Below are positions 23,304 through 35,259 of a stretch of DNA of 64,000 nt, piece after piece; the stretch's first letter is position 1; every line of letters starts with the position of its first letter. The translations under genes and the position numbers were made by a program. Where the stretch lies: the NCBI GenBank assembly GCA_027422505.1, contig JAPQWV010000005.1, forward strand, positions 12,281,501 to 12,345,500, in the 5' to 3' direction. The notes under the pieces are model-generated. The model was not told the DNA's origin. It ran no database searches and saw nothing but the letters and a program-made list of their open reading frames with translations. Source of the DNA: Craterostigma plantagineum. Taxonomy: Eukaryota; Streptophyta; Magnoliopsida; Lamiales; Linderniaceae.

Positions 23304-25520
23304 AGTTGTTTTAAAGTGATAGACGATGTATGATACCTAAACCAGTATGACTAATAGTATAAAATAAGTTGAATGTTATTTTTTTGGGGAAGTTTTTTGT
23401 AAAACTACTAAAGTTAGGTATAGTATATATTTATATTTTTGGGAATTTTTTTGTAAAACTACTGATGTTAGATAGAGTAGATATTTAATTAGTTAAACCT
23501 AGGCAATCTCAAACAACCATCAACGCACATCCAAAAAGTGCATGTACGCTAATGCATTCAATTTATTCCACAATACTATCATAAAACTCAAAAAAAATCG
23601 TAGATGTAAATTAAAATCTTAAAAATTTGTAACTAATTTAGCAATGCATTCCACGTCAAGTTAAAAAGTTAAATGTTGTTAAAAAAAATTAGAAGTTACT
23701 AACCGTTCGAGCGTCCTTTGGATTTAATATTCAGGTTATTTGACCCAATTTCCGTCGTATCAATATTCGCTGCATATGATGAAACTTTATTGTGTAAGTA
23801 TTACATATAAATCAAATGATCCATATTCCATAATATATGATATTCAACCCAACATTTATATCTCAATAATCTAACACACCACATGAAGATTACAGTAAAC
23901 AACGAATAAAATTATACGTGAATATATGTCCTACACACTCTCACTCGAAGGTCATCTAGAAAACATACATGTATGAAAAATCAACCATTGAAACAAATAA
24001 AACATTGTCCATGTATGATCAATGCCATTGATTTCAAAAACCATACAGAAAGCTGACGTATGAAAACATCGCATAATAGAGTAATAAAAAAGAAAAAAAA
24101 ATTGCATGTACGATATATGCATTCAATTTCATCCAAACAGTAAATGTAAAATAAAATTTAAAAAATAACTAATTTAACAATCATTCCACGTCTATTAAAA
24201 ATTTAACGCATTAAAAATTAGTTGCGAAAATTAGCACATATAGGTAAAAGATGTCGATCATGTGAAAATAAAAAATTTATTATTTATATAAAGGTAAAAG
24301 AATAGATTATCATAACAAGATGAAGATATTTGCGAAAGTTAATACATATGTAAAAGCTGTCAATCTTTTTAGGGTTTGATTATGTAGCACACCCCTTATC
24401 ATAAGATGAAGATATTTGCAAAAGTTAATACATATAGGTAAAAGATGTCGATATTTTTAGGATCTAAAATACCCATCCAAAATCATACCAAACGATTACA
24501 TGATTAATATAAAAAAAATAAACATTATAGGAAAGAATTGAAGTACAAATACAATAAGCAAAAAATTTCAAACCTCGAAGAGATGTCAATTTTTTGAGGG
24601 CTTGAGACACCGCTTATGGATAAAAAACGATCCCCTCAAGAGTGAAGAGAAGCTAATATGTCTGTCTAATCAATATTTGCTGCATATATCAAATTTTAAT
24701 GTGTAAGTATTAAATATAAACTTAGACAAAATAAATTGATCCATATTACATCGTATATATTCTACCCAACATTTATACCTCGATTATCTAACACACCACA
24801 CGTGCAGATCATATCAAACAACGAATAAATTATGCTTTTACTGCTTTGTAAGATGAAAAATGAAAATAAATTAATTATGAACTTATACGTCTACTCAGTT
24901 ACAAATAACATGAGTGGATGAAGAAGAAAAACAAAACAGAACAGTACAGAAAGGGATGGTTACAGTTTGCACTTTAAAAATGATTACGTTGCCATTTACT
25001 TATGTCACAGTTCAATTTGCATATTCACCAATCGCCATTTACTTAAATCACTGTTCATCGCCCAGTGCATAATAGAGAAAGAGGTGCTTGATTGAACTCT
25101 ATGCCATACGTCTTACTTATTTATCCTGTGCACGGGCAACCCCTAAAGTACTGGAAGGAAAAACAATAAAACTTAAAATAATGTTAGCTTACGTGTGAGT
25201 TGATGAAGAGTGAAGACTTGGGTATGACTTTTCCATAGCTTGATTTTATTTATAATGAAGTTAATAAATGAAGTTAACAAATGGAGACATTTGACTCTTT
25301 CACAAGCATCTATCGTAAAAAGTGGTTGGTTTTATTTTGGTTAAATAATCTGTATTGATAATTACTTGTAAGGTGGTTCGATAAGTTTTTTGGAGAAAGT
25401 GGGTGGTTTTTTCTTTTGTGCGTGCTCTTATAAGTAATAATATTTTATTATGAATGAAGAATAAGAATATGGACACGTGGCAGCACCACAACAAAACTAC
25501 ATTTGCTTGTATATATAGGA
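23304..25520 (-). other. 5' leader of Helitron A
   Basis: These 2.2 kb of AT-rich non-coding sequence separate the Helitron 5' end from RepHel. It aligns in blocks with Helitron B 13662-16398 and 25521-25947, for example CATAAGC[AG]GTGT and TAGTAACTTCTAATTT. Two near-duplicate stretches around AAAGATGTCGAT (about 24240-24260 and 24440-24455) lie inside. No gene is seen. Confidence 0.7.
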
Positions 25521-25947
25521 TTAGTTTTATGATAGTATTTTGGAATTAATCGAATAATGCATTTATCGTATACGCACTTTTTTGTTAATATTGCGTGATT
25601 ATATTATGAGACGTTTTGATACAACGGTTTTCATTGTGATAATTGACGGTGGCATTAATCAGACCTGCACAATGTTATATTTCTTGCGATGATGGATGTT
25701 TTCATACATATATGGTTTCTATTTGATTTGATGATTGAATGAAAGTGTGTAGGACATATATTATTCTTGAGTATAACTATGATTACCAATAGTTGTTTGC
25801 GATTACCTAGGTTTAATTAATTAAATATCAACTATATCGAACTTAAATATTCTTAAAAATACTCCCCCGAAAATAACACTCAACGCATTTTCTACCATTA
25901 ATCATATTGGTTTAGGTATCACACATCGTCTATCACTTGAAAGAACT

Positions 25948-27980
25948 ATGGACGCACATAATTTTCTATCTAATTTCCCTTCAAATCAAAACATGCAAAC
26001 GAGAAATCTGCGCCAGTTGTCATTACAACGAGAAGCTCGCTCTGTGAGGATAACGAATCTCCGCAGTGATAGTTCAAGACATTTAGAAATAATCAGCCTA
26101 CTCGCGATCAAGCCGGTAATACCTTATACCAATTTACATATATGTCTGTGAGTCGTAATCCCGTCAATATTTAATCGTTCATTATACTATTATTTTTAGA
26201 AACATCGACTACAAATAGAAGACGTCTTATCCTCCAACGCTTAGATATTGGAGCGAGAACAATAAGATGCCCCAGTTGTAATGCACTCATGTGGGTTACC
26301 GAAAAGGTTCGAGATAGTAGCTTGAGGAATCTAAGATTTCAATTATGTTGCGCGAATGGTCAAGTTCGTCTACCAAATATTCCTATATCACCGCCGTTTC
26401 TTCAGTCCTTGCTATCACAGTCAGTCTTCAAAGACAAAATCCGAATGTACAATTCATTAATGGCATTCACTTCAATGGGAGGACGGATCGACAACAGTGT
26501 TAATGATGGCAGGGGACCTTATGTGTTTCGAATTAGTGGAAGCAACTACCATCGAATTGGGTCTTTGCTTCCCGAACCGGGTAATGGACCCAAATTTGCG
26601 CAACTATACATTTACGACACTGAAAATGAGGTTTTCAATCGTCTAAATGCAATGAGATCATCGAGTTTTACGGACATAAACGGTGATATTCTTCGTGGCC
26701 TACAACACATGCTTGATCAAATAAACCCATATGTTTCGGTTTTCCGAAGCGCTCGCGATATGTTGGCACGACAAGAAAATAATATGAATATACGTATTCG
26801 TATCATTCAAGCAAGAGAAGGTAGACAATACACCCGTCCAACGTCAAGTGAAGTAGCTGCTTTATTGGTAGGTGATTGCACGAAAGATTTGGGGAATAGA
26901 GACGTCATTTTAGAAACAGTGAATGGGACTTTACAAAGGATAAACGAAACTCATCCGTCTTATATCCCTCTCCAATATCCATTGTTGTTTCCTTATGGAA
27001 CAGATGGTTGGTCAGTCAACATACCAATACACTCTTCCAGTACCTCAAGAGATAGAGTTACGATGAGACAATTTTATGCCTATCGAATCCAAGATAGGGA
27101 AAATGATGGTGATAGTTTGGTTCGAGGTGGTCGTCTGTACCAACAATTTATTGTCGACGTATATTGTGCTAGAAAAACCGTCTTATGTACGTCAAATATA
27201 ACCAAGGCCGTTTGCGCACCGAATTGTATAGAGGGATCCATGATGCTGTCTTAAGTGGAGATGTTAATGTAATTTCTGTTGGAAGAAAGTATATACTGCC
27301 GTCATCATTTACAGGTGGCCCACGCAATGTTATTCAACATTATCAGGATGCAGTCGCGATATGTCGTAAAATGGGCCCTCATGATTATTTCATCACTTTC
27401 ACGTGTAATCCGAGTTGGCCAGAAATAACTAGAGAATTGCGTCCTTATGAACGAGTTGAAGATCGTCCGGATATTGTCGCTTGGGTTTTCAAATTAAAAA
27501 TGAAAGAATTACTTCGTGATTTGAAGGACAAGCAGATGTTTGGCACGGTTGTTGCTGGTAATTTTAGATAATTCCAATTTATTAATTTATTATTATTAGT
27601 ATTTTTAGAATCTTTGTTCTAGCTAACTCAAAATGAATAACTGCAGATTTATATGTCGTTGAATTCCAAAAACGTGGACTTCCACATGCACATATACTTC
27701 TTACTGTGACCCCAAATGATAAGCCTGCATGTCCAGAGGATGTAGACAAATTCATCAGTGCTGAGATTCCTGATAAAGACAATGACCCCCTTGCGTATGA
27801 AACAGTAACTAAGTTCATGATTCATGGACCCTGTGGTCCATGCTTAGTTGATGGAAAGTGCTCAAAGCGATATCCGAAGAAATTTTGTCATGAGACAATT
27901 ATTGATGATCGAAGCTTTGCGCATTACATGCGTAGAAGAACAGTCGCAACAACTTTAGCGAATGGTCGAGAAGTCGATAA
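25948..27980 (+). pseudogene. RepHel of Helitron B, 5' part (Rep domain)
   Basis: The start ATG (25948) is kept here, giving MDAHNFLSNFPSNQNMQ. The intron begins GTAATACC (26116). The second exon, from about 26202, encodes the Rep N-terminal region (MWVTEKV at 26289). After a further intron (about 27559-27645) comes HUH motif PHAH (27684-27692) in LPHAHILLTVTPND. Defects compared with the A copy are a base lost at about 26083, a 4-base loss at about 27172 that shifts the frame (CARKTVL), and interruption after VDNR at 27980 by the Tekay element. The gene resumes at 39567. With the stop in the second half it is clearly dead. Confidence 0.88.
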
Positions 27981-28562
27981 TAGGTTGTCACGACCCGTCG
28001 TCCGACCTCGCATTTCGTTCTAATCCTAAGTACTTAATGATGTGTTGTCACGCAAAGGCATTAAATTACGGATAAAATTTTTCATTTTTAAAACTGCGTG
28101 CGGAAGTCTTACATACAAGTCAAAAGAATGTTCTACAGTTTCCTGGTCGTATCTACATTAAATATAAATGCGTGTGTGTGCAGCAAAAGCATCCTATGCG
28201 CCCGGCCTTCACAGGTCGTCATCCATACACACACTCCCACCTCAAAAGCAGCCGGATAGCTTCAAAAGATTGGCCTTGCGTAAAATCGAATCACGTACCG
28301 TGATCGTCTGTACCTACAACACGTAACGTAAGGATGAGCCACCGAGGCTCAGTAAGCAGAAATTATGCATGTATGCACGTGTCCTAACGATCGACAATCC
28401 ACGTCATCGTTTTCTAACGCTCATACTCTTTTTCTTATACTCGTACTCTTTTCTTAACTCGTACATCATATGGCCCTCGGCTTTCTATCCCACTATGCGC
28501 CATCTCTTAGAGATCTCAATCCACGAGGGATTCGTACGTGTGTGGAGGTTCACACACTGGAA

Positions 28563-28720
28563 GGTCACCCGAAGGAATCTTCCCTTACTCAGTGTGGCCT
28601 TCACGCGGACGCTTCTCACTGGTAGCCAACACCGAGGCCACTAACCTCGGAGGTCACCCGAAGGAATCTTCCCATCCGGGTAGTGTTTACACACTAGAAG
28701 GTCACCCGAAGGAATCTTCC
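28563..28720. repeat. Triplicated 21-bp motif inside the Tekay LTR
   Basis: GGTCACCCGAAGGAATCTTC occurs at 28563, 28652 and 28700, set between CACACT/AGTGTG half-sites. The same triplet is present in the other LTR (about 37190-37350). Spacings of 89 and 48 bp show that this is a dispersed subrepeat, not a simple tandem. Confidence 0.85.
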
Positions 28721-29419
28721 TTTACTCAGTGTGTGCCCCGGGTCGCATCCTCCAGGTTGCATCTCCCGCATACGGGGTGTTCCCCCAGCCTCTTATACAG
28801 GCCCTATGGCTTCATTCGCCATGGCTGCATAGAGGAGCCGTGACTCTTCATTGAGTCGACACAAACGCCAGTATCGGCGAGTATTGCACACAGGCAATTT
28901 TATGCACGCTCTTACCTCGCGTCTTGCGTACTACGCATGCGTGCAAATGCTCATGCCATGCTCATAAAAATATGCAGATCACGCTATCATGCATAAAATT
29001 AAATCATGCCTACGTACACATTCCACATAAAGTCACGTAAGCACAAAATCACATAATTATACGCAGGCAAGTTACGTGTCGTAGTTGGATTTCTACTTAC
29101 CTGTCGTCCGTGCTATGCTAATTCACTGCTCCGGGAATTATCTACTGTTCGACCTTTAGACATAAATATCATTGTATCAGTATTATGCCTTTGTTAAATA
29201 ATTAGGTCGAACTAATTTATTTGACTACATTAATTTTGCTAGAATCTCTAAGTCGCTCGATTCTAGCTAGGCTAAGTTTCTAAGTTACTTGTTTCCCATT
29301 CCAAGTCACGCTAGCATTCAATTAAAACCTAAGTATATATATATATATATATATATATAGGTACATCTCGGCGAAAGTTAAAAGTTAATTTTTAATCAAA
29401 GTTAGATTCGCTCAATTGC

Positions 29420-30085
29420 TTAATCTTCAAATCGTCCGATTCTTCATGGCTTGTTTTCGATCGATCATCACTGTCCCAATCGCCCAATTTAGAAATTTCC
29501 GTGCACGTAAATCATGAAATCGCCCGATTCAATTTCCACCACCCTATCGTAAGGGTTTCGTCCGATTTCCCATGTATGCAAATCGCCCGATTCGTGTTTA
29601 ATCCACTTCGATTTCGCCCGATTTAATTTGCATGATATCCTCCATCGGCCGATTTCTAAATCGCCGCGTGTTTTCATTATCATGACATCACCCTCATTTC
29701 GCCCGATTCCAAGCATGCCATGAGGGTTTTGCCGCTCTTGAAATCGCACGATTCGTTCGGTCTTGAAATCGCCCGATTTCATTGTTTGAAGCACCACAAA
29801 TCCGAGTTATTCTAGTCCTTGAATCACCCGATTAAATTGCTTCTCATATTCATTTCGATCGATTCCTCACATGCGAACAATTCGCCCGATTCTAGTGTTT
29901 TCATTCGCGCGATTTCTAAATTATTTACTTCATTTCCCATGCTATTCTATTCCTTTCAATTGGCCGATTTGTGAAGTATTCAAACTAAAATCGCCGAGAC
30001 TTATTCTATACGTAATTCATTTTCAGTCGCACGATTTGTCACTCAAACTAAAATCGCCCGAAACCACCTAATTTTCCCCGATTCG
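29420..30085. repeat. Array of AATCGCCCGATT-type dyads in the Tekay LTR
   Basis: About 15-18 copies of AATCG-NNN-CGATT or close variants (CCC most often in the centre) occur at irregular 20-60 bp spacing. The second LTR keeps the same array (about 38050-38705). It lies in U3 on the element's coding strand. Confidence 0.8.
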
Positions 30086-30947
30086 ATCGATCCTTAAATC
30101 ATCTACCCGAAAGCACATTCATAGTTCAATCTGCCCAGAATTTCTAAGTTCTAAGGTTTTATTCTACTCCATAAACCTCAAACACTACTTTAAGATCTTC
30201 TCATGCTAAAGTGATGAACTCTAGAATAAGTTAGACTAACCACAACCTAGCAAAATATCAAGGAAACCCTCGGTTATAATTTCACACCTAATCCTAGGGT
30301 TTTTGCCGTCTATGGTACACTTAAATTCTCAATTTTTTCCTTAATCCCCAACGTAATTTAGTCAAATAATCTAAGTAAGGAAAATCACAATAACTTGAGG
30401 TATTAATTTCGCTTACCAACTTCGACGCTCGAGCTACTTGGTGTGCTTTGTGTTAAAATCTTCTCGGCTCCTTCTCCTTTCTCTTTCACTTTGTTTTTCG
30501 ATGGTTTCTTAAGTGTGGTTATGGGGTTGAAAAGTTTGGATTAGATAGATATTTTTAGCAAGGAACAAGGTGATGGGACTTTGTGGCGTGGGTTTTCCTT
30601 GTTTTAAGGAAATTTTGTCTCCCATTAGACTTTTCATATATTGGGCCTCATTGTTAAGTTCTAGTCCAAAATAATAAATTCCTAGCCCAATTCCACTCTT
30701 TCTTTTGTCACCTTAATTATGCCTTTTTCCTTCTTTACTTTCGAAAATCCCTCTCAAAGCTTAGGTGTTATCGTAAGCACATAGTTGTTAGCACTTAATT
30801 GTACGTAATTGACACAAAATCACGAGCACGAAATTCGTACAATCACATAATAAGCATATAGCACATACGCAAATAAACACGTAATCACTTAGATTATACA
30901 TTCGTAATTTATTGGCCAACCTAAATTACGAGGACTCGGGTCCTACA

Positions 30948-30960
30948 TCCTCCCCCCCTT
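30948..30960 (-). other. Tekay polypurine tract
   Basis: AAGGGGGGGAGGA on the - strand abuts the 3' LTR start TGTAGG. This is the plus-strand primer for reverse transcription. Confidence 0.9.
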
Positions 30961-30982
30961 AAGGAGGATTTCGCCCCCGAAA

Positions 30983-33900
30983 TCAGCTCGTGTGAAACAA
31001 CTCGGGATAGCGAATTCTCATTTCGTCCTCCCGTTCCCATGTGGCTTCTTCCGTGGACTGGTTCCGCCACAGTACTTTCACTAAGGGAATATCCTTATTC
31101 CTAAGCTTCTTAGTCTCGTACATCAATATTTCTACCGGGATCTCTTCGTAACTTAGATCCGGCTTCAATTGCTGATGTAGGGACTCGTTTCCCAGCACGT
31201 GATTTGGGTCGGCTATGTATTTCCGCAGTGTCGAGACGTGGAACACGCCATGCACTTGCGCTAATGACGCAGGCAGCTCCAATTGGTATGCCACCTCGCC
31301 TACCCTTTTCAGTATCCTATATGGTCCTATGTACCTAGGACTTAGCTTTTCTTTCTTCCCGAATCTTTTCACGCCCTTCATCGCCGATACTTTTACGAAC
31401 ACCATACCGCCTTCTTCAAATTCCAACGGTCGACGTCTTCGGTCCGCGTAGCTTTTCTGTCGACTCTGTGCCGTTTGCATTCTTTCTCGTATGGTACTAA
31501 TAGCTTCCGTCATTTCTCGTACGATGTCAGGGCCTAACACTGCCCGTTCGCCAACCTCGTCCCAATGCACTGGGGATCTGCACCTACGCCCGTATAGCGC
31601 TTCGTACGGTGCCATCCCGATGGTGACGTGGCAGCTATTATTATATGAGAACTCGATCAGTGGGAGGTACCTACTCCAATTCCCTTTGAAGTCGAGTACA
31701 CATGCTCGTAGCATGTCTTCCAACGTCTGTATTGTCCTTTCGGATTGACCGTCTGTCTGCGGATGGTAGGCGGTACTAAAGGATAACCTCGTTCCCATCG
31801 CTTTTTGCAAGCTCCTCCAGAATTTCGATAGAAATCCGGAGTCGCGATCCGAGACTATCGATGATGGAACGCCGTGCAGTCGCACTATCTCCTGAATATA
31901 AAGCTCTGCGTATCTTTCCATGGAGAACGTCGTGCTGATTGGTAGGAAATGGGCAGACTTTGTCAGTCTGTCGACGATAACCCAAATCGCATCGTGCCCT
32001 TTTGTATTCCTTGGCAGTCCTACTACGAAGTCCATGGTAATGTTATCCCATTTCCATTCCGGAATGGGTAACGGTCGTAGGGTTCCTGCTGGCCTTTGAT
32101 GCTCGGCCTTGATCTGCTGGCATGTCAGGCACTGACTCACGAAGGTCGCGATGTCCTTTTTCGTGCCTGGCCACCAATAGTTCTCCTTTAAGCCTCTGTA
32201 CATCTTCGTTGTCCCTGGATGTACCGAGTATGCCGTAGCATGTGCTTCCGTCATTATTAGCCGTCGCAGTTCGGCGTCGTCTGGCACGTACAACCGGTTC
32301 TTGAAGTATAATCGTCCGTCTTCCCGTATCATGAGGTCTCCAGTTGGTTGTTCCGGTTGTGCCTCCTTAATCTTCGCATACAACTCGTCTGTTCCTTGCG
32401 CTGTCTTGATCTGCTCCAGCAGTGTTGGTTGCAAGGTTAAGGCAGCTAGCTGCGCCTCAACTTCGCCTAACCGTACGACTTCTACTTCCAGCAGTTGCAG
32501 TTCTGCACTAACTGCTTTTCGGCTTAAGGCATCGGCTACTACATTCGCCTTGCCTGGGTGGTAGTTGATTACGCAGTCGTAATCCTTGACTAATTCTAAC
32601 CACCTTCTTTGCCTCATATTTAGCTCCTTTTGCGTAAAGAAGTACTTGAGGCTCTTGTGGTCCGTGTATATTTCACACCGTTCTCCATAGAGGTAATGCC
32701 TCCAAATCTTGAGAGCGAAGACCACTGCCGCCAATTCTAAGTCGTGCGTTGGGTAGTTCTTCTCGTACTCTTTTAGTTGACGAGAAGCGTACGCTACTAC
32801 ATTCCCATTCTGCATTAGTACGCACCCTAACCCGTTCTTCGACGCATCGCTATACACGGTGAATCCTCCAGTTCCCGCGGGTATCGTGGGAACTGGGGCC
32901 ATTGTAAGCCGGTCCTTCAGCTTTTGGAAGCTCTGTTCGCATTCTGCGGTCCACTGAAATGGCGTATTCTTCCTGGTCAGCTTCGTTAGCGTAGACGCTA
33001 TCTTCGAGAAGTCCTTGATGAATTTCCTATAGTATCCTGCCAGACCGAGGAAACTTCGTACTTCCGTTACGTTGGTCGGTCTGGGCCAGTTGCTAATAGC
33101 TTCTATCTTGCTCGGGTCTACGGAGATTCCTGCTCCGGATACTATATGTCCCAAGAAGGCGACTTGGTCAAGCCAAAATTCGCACTTCTTGAACTTGGCG
33201 TATAGTTGCTTCTCCCGTAGTATACCCAGAACTATTCTTAGGTGTTCTTCGTGCTCCTCCTTTGTCTTTGAGTAGATTAGGATGTCATCAATGAAGACGA
33301 TGACGAACCTATCTAAGTATGGTTTGAACACCCGGTTCATTAGGTCCATAAAAGCTGAGGGCGCATTAGTCAGCCCGAATGGCATCACCAGGAACTCGTA
33401 ATGGCCATAACGGGTACTAAAGGCCGTGTTCGGGACATATTCCTTCCGAATCCTTAACTGATGATAGCCCGATCTTAAATCGATCTTAGAGAAGACCGTT
33501 GCACCTTGTAGTTGATCGAATAGATCGTCTATCCTAGGGAGTGGGTACTTATTCTTGATCGTCAACTTGTTCAACTCCCTATAGTCAATGCACAACCGCA
33601 TTGACCCATCCTTCTTCTTTACGAATAGCACCGGCGCTCCCCAAGGAGAGAAACTCGGCTGTATGAACTCCTTCTGCATGAGTTCGTCGAGTTGATCCTT
33701 TAACTCCTTCATTTCTGTCGGTGCTAGTCGATATGGGGTCTTAGATACTGGTGCCGCTCCAGGTACCAGATCTATAGCGAACTCTATTTCCCGTTCGGGT
33801 GGTAGTCCCGGTAACTCCTCGGGAAATACGTCGGGGAAGTCTTGAACTATCGGCACTTCCTCGAGTTTCGGGGAGGCGTTCTCTTCCGACTTGATAGCGA

Positions 33901-34257
33901 ATACCAGATAGGCTTCGCATCCTGATTTAATCAGTCGTTGGGCTTTTAACGCTGATACTCTAGAGATCATAGTCCCCTTGCTAGTTCCTACGAACCTAAG
34001 GGGTTCATTTCCGTCCGTATTGAGCGTGACTATCTTGCGGTGGCAGTCTATGACGGCTCCGTACTTCGATAGCCAGTCCATTCCGAGGATCACCTCATAA
34101 TCATTCATGGGAATTATTATGAGGTCTATGGGCAGTTCCTTATCCCCGATTACTATTGGGCAATCCCGTAAAACGTGGTTAGTTTGGGTGGGATTCCGTT
34201 CGGAACTGTTACCCTAAATTCGCACTCAGCTCGGTGAGGCGTGACTCCTACTCTTGC
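30983..34257 (-). CDS. pol: Tekay Pol (PR end, RT, RNase H, IN, chromodomain)
   Basis: 1041 codons are open from 34108 to the stop at 30983. Residues 1-25 ([19 protein letters not shown]) are the end of the protease domain. The reverse transcriptase follows with its catalytic FIDDILIYS at about residue 275, then RNase H ([21 protein letters not shown]), the zinc-binding part of integrase ([11 protein letters not shown]...[11 protein letters not shown]), and the integrase core with [15 protein letters not shown] and [10 protein letters not shown]. The final 50 residues ([24 protein letters not shown]...EATWE) match the group II chromodomain of Tekay, which targets integration to heterochromatin. 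Protease codons between 34109 and 34257 show an apparent one-base frameshift near 34190 and adjoin the TRIM insertion. The element is therefore blocked at protease although RT and integrase look intact. Confidence 0.93.
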
Positions 34258-34722
34258 TGTAACGACCCGTCCCATACCGGGTGTCACTGTAGCATCCGTC
34301 CCTACCGGGACCTGTGGGGTTGGGCCCACCACACTCCGACTGATAGTCTGGCCCCACTGTACCACCATTTAACCTTTCAGCGTGCTTCGTCCTCGCTCAC
34401 ACGCACCCTGGGCAAACTTCCCAGGGGGTCACCCATCCTAAGATTGCTTCAAGTCAAGCACGCTTAACTTCGAAGTTCTTTCGGATGGACTCCCGAAAAG
34501 GTAGGTCGACCTTGGTGATATGAGTAGTACTATCAATTCTATTATACGATTCTTAGCCTGACACGCCCATACATTGTCAGTCTCAGGATCCCCTCTCATT
34601 CGGGTGTCGGATCGGTTCGTTCATGTACCCCTTCGCCTAGAAGCCTTGCCAGGAGCCGCTCCTTGTCCGTGCACCCTAGCACCGGCGATCACTCCCCGCC
34701 CTATTCGGCCCCGGGCGTCACA
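34258..34722 (-). repeat. TRIM 3' LTR
   Basis: 465 bp, flanked on its outer side by CTTGC. It holds the 5S-like segment at about 34416-34478. Confidence 0.92.
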
Positions 34723-34782
34723 TGCCCACCAGCTTCCGCCTGGTTCGTCCCCGAACCAGCACCGTACTGCGAGAGGTTGTGC

Positions 34783-34794
34783 TCTGATACCACC
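34783..34794 (-). other. TRIM primer binding site
   Basis: TGGTATCAGAGC on the - strand lies two bases after the 5' LTR. It is complementary to the 3' end of plant initiator Met-tRNA. Confidence 0.88.
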
Positions 34795-35259
34795 TGTAAC
34801 GACCCGTCCCATACCGGGTGTCACTGTAGCATCCGTCCCTACCGGGACCTGTGGGGTTGGGCCCACCACACTCCGACTGATAGTCTGGCCCCACTGTACC
34901 ACCATTTAACCTTTCAGCGTGCTTCGTCCTCGCTCACACGCACCCTGGGCAAACTTCCCAGGGGGTCACCCATCCTAAGATTGCTTCAAGTCAAGCACGC
35001 TTAACTTCGAAGTTCTTTCGGATGGACTCCCGAAAAGGTAGGTCGACCTTGGTGATATGAGTAGTACTATCAATTCTATTATACGATTCTTAGCCTGACA
35101 CGCCCATACATTGTCAGTCTCAGGATCCCCTCTCATTCGGGTGTCGGATCGGTTCGTTCATGTACCCCTTCGCCTAGAAGCCTTGCCAGGAGCCGCTCCT
35201 TGTCCGTGCACCCTAGCACCGGCGATCACTCCCCGCCCTCTTCGGCCCCGGGCGTCACA
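34795..35259 (-). repeat. TRIM 5' LTR
   Basis: 465 bp, the 537-bp-offset twin of 34258-34722. It adjoins the second CTTGC duplication. Confidence 0.92.
34953..35015 (-). promoter_or_regulatory. 5S rRNA-like internal promoter segment in TRIM LTR
   Basis: The - strand reads GAAGTTAAGCGTGCTTG, then AGGATGGGTGACC and CTGGGAAGT, in the order and spacing of plant 5S rRNA. The A box and intermediate element of the Pol III promoter are kept nearly exactly. The segment between them (ACTTGAAGCAATCTT) departs from 5S. Sequence further upstream of GAACTTCGAAG is only loosely 5S-like. The same segment is in the other LTR (34416-34478). Confidence 0.85.

Larger units (their letters stand above)
16399..25520 (-). 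mobile_element. Helitron A, nested inside Helitron B
   Basis: On the - strand it starts TCCTATATATACAAGC (25520) and ends with a hairpin, CAAAAAA and CTAG (16399). The flanks are A at 16398 and T at 25521, so the - strand target also reads A|T. Length is 9122 bp. Gene order is leader, RepHel (18776-23303), RPA-like (16598-18603). Sequence left of 16398 and right of 25521 joins into one continuous match to Helitron A's own leader (TAGTTTTATGATAGTAT follows directly), which shows that A jumped into a sister copy. Both genes carry disabling changes. Confidence 0.93.
27986..30947 (-). repeat. Tekay 3' LTR
   Basis: 2962 bp, directly following the polypurine tract on the - strand. It contains a (TA)n run (29333-29359), an array of ATCGCCCGAT-like dyads (29420-30085), three copies of GGTCACCCGAAGGAATCTTC (28563, 28652, 28700) and a short GC-rich 5'-proximal domain. 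It is almost identical to 36612-39566. Confidence 0.95.
34258..35259 (-). mobile_element. Cassandra-like TRIM inserted in Tekay
   Basis: A 1002-bp terminal-repeat retrotransposon in miniature: two 465-bp LTRs with no difference that I noticed apart from a base or two near 34703/35240, a 72-bp interior, and TSD CTTGC (34253-34257, 35260-35264). On the - strand the LTR runs TGTGACGCCC...GGGTCGTTACA. The interior starts with the Met-tRNA primer site TGGTATCAGAGC. It has no coding capacity. The LTRs contain 5S rRNA-like sequence, the hallmark of Cassandra TRIMs. The terminal bases also resemble Tekay LTR ends. Confidence 0.88.

Noticed and set aside
25125..25150. CCTGTGCACGGGCAACCCC resembling a decayed Helitron 3' hairpin in Helitron A's leader
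   Set aside because: The stem is incomplete and no CTAG end follows. One-off similarity is not enough.
28563..28720. CRISPR-like spacing of a repeated 21-mer
   Set aside because: Three copies with unequal spacing inside a plant LTR, and no cas genes. It is an LTR subrepeat.
28369..28843. Frames in the Tekay LTR (also 36995-37470)
   Set aside because: They occur identically in both LTRs and consist of the CACCCGAAGGAATC subrepeats, so they are non-coding.
34574..35004. Pro/Thr-rich frames over the TRIM
   Set aside because: The region is explained by two LTRs and a primer site. TRIMs do not code for protein.
34953..35015. A genuine 5S rRNA gene
   Set aside because: Only the A box, intermediate element and nearby bases match. 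The rest of 5S is absent or diverged, and the segment is duplicated within LTRs.
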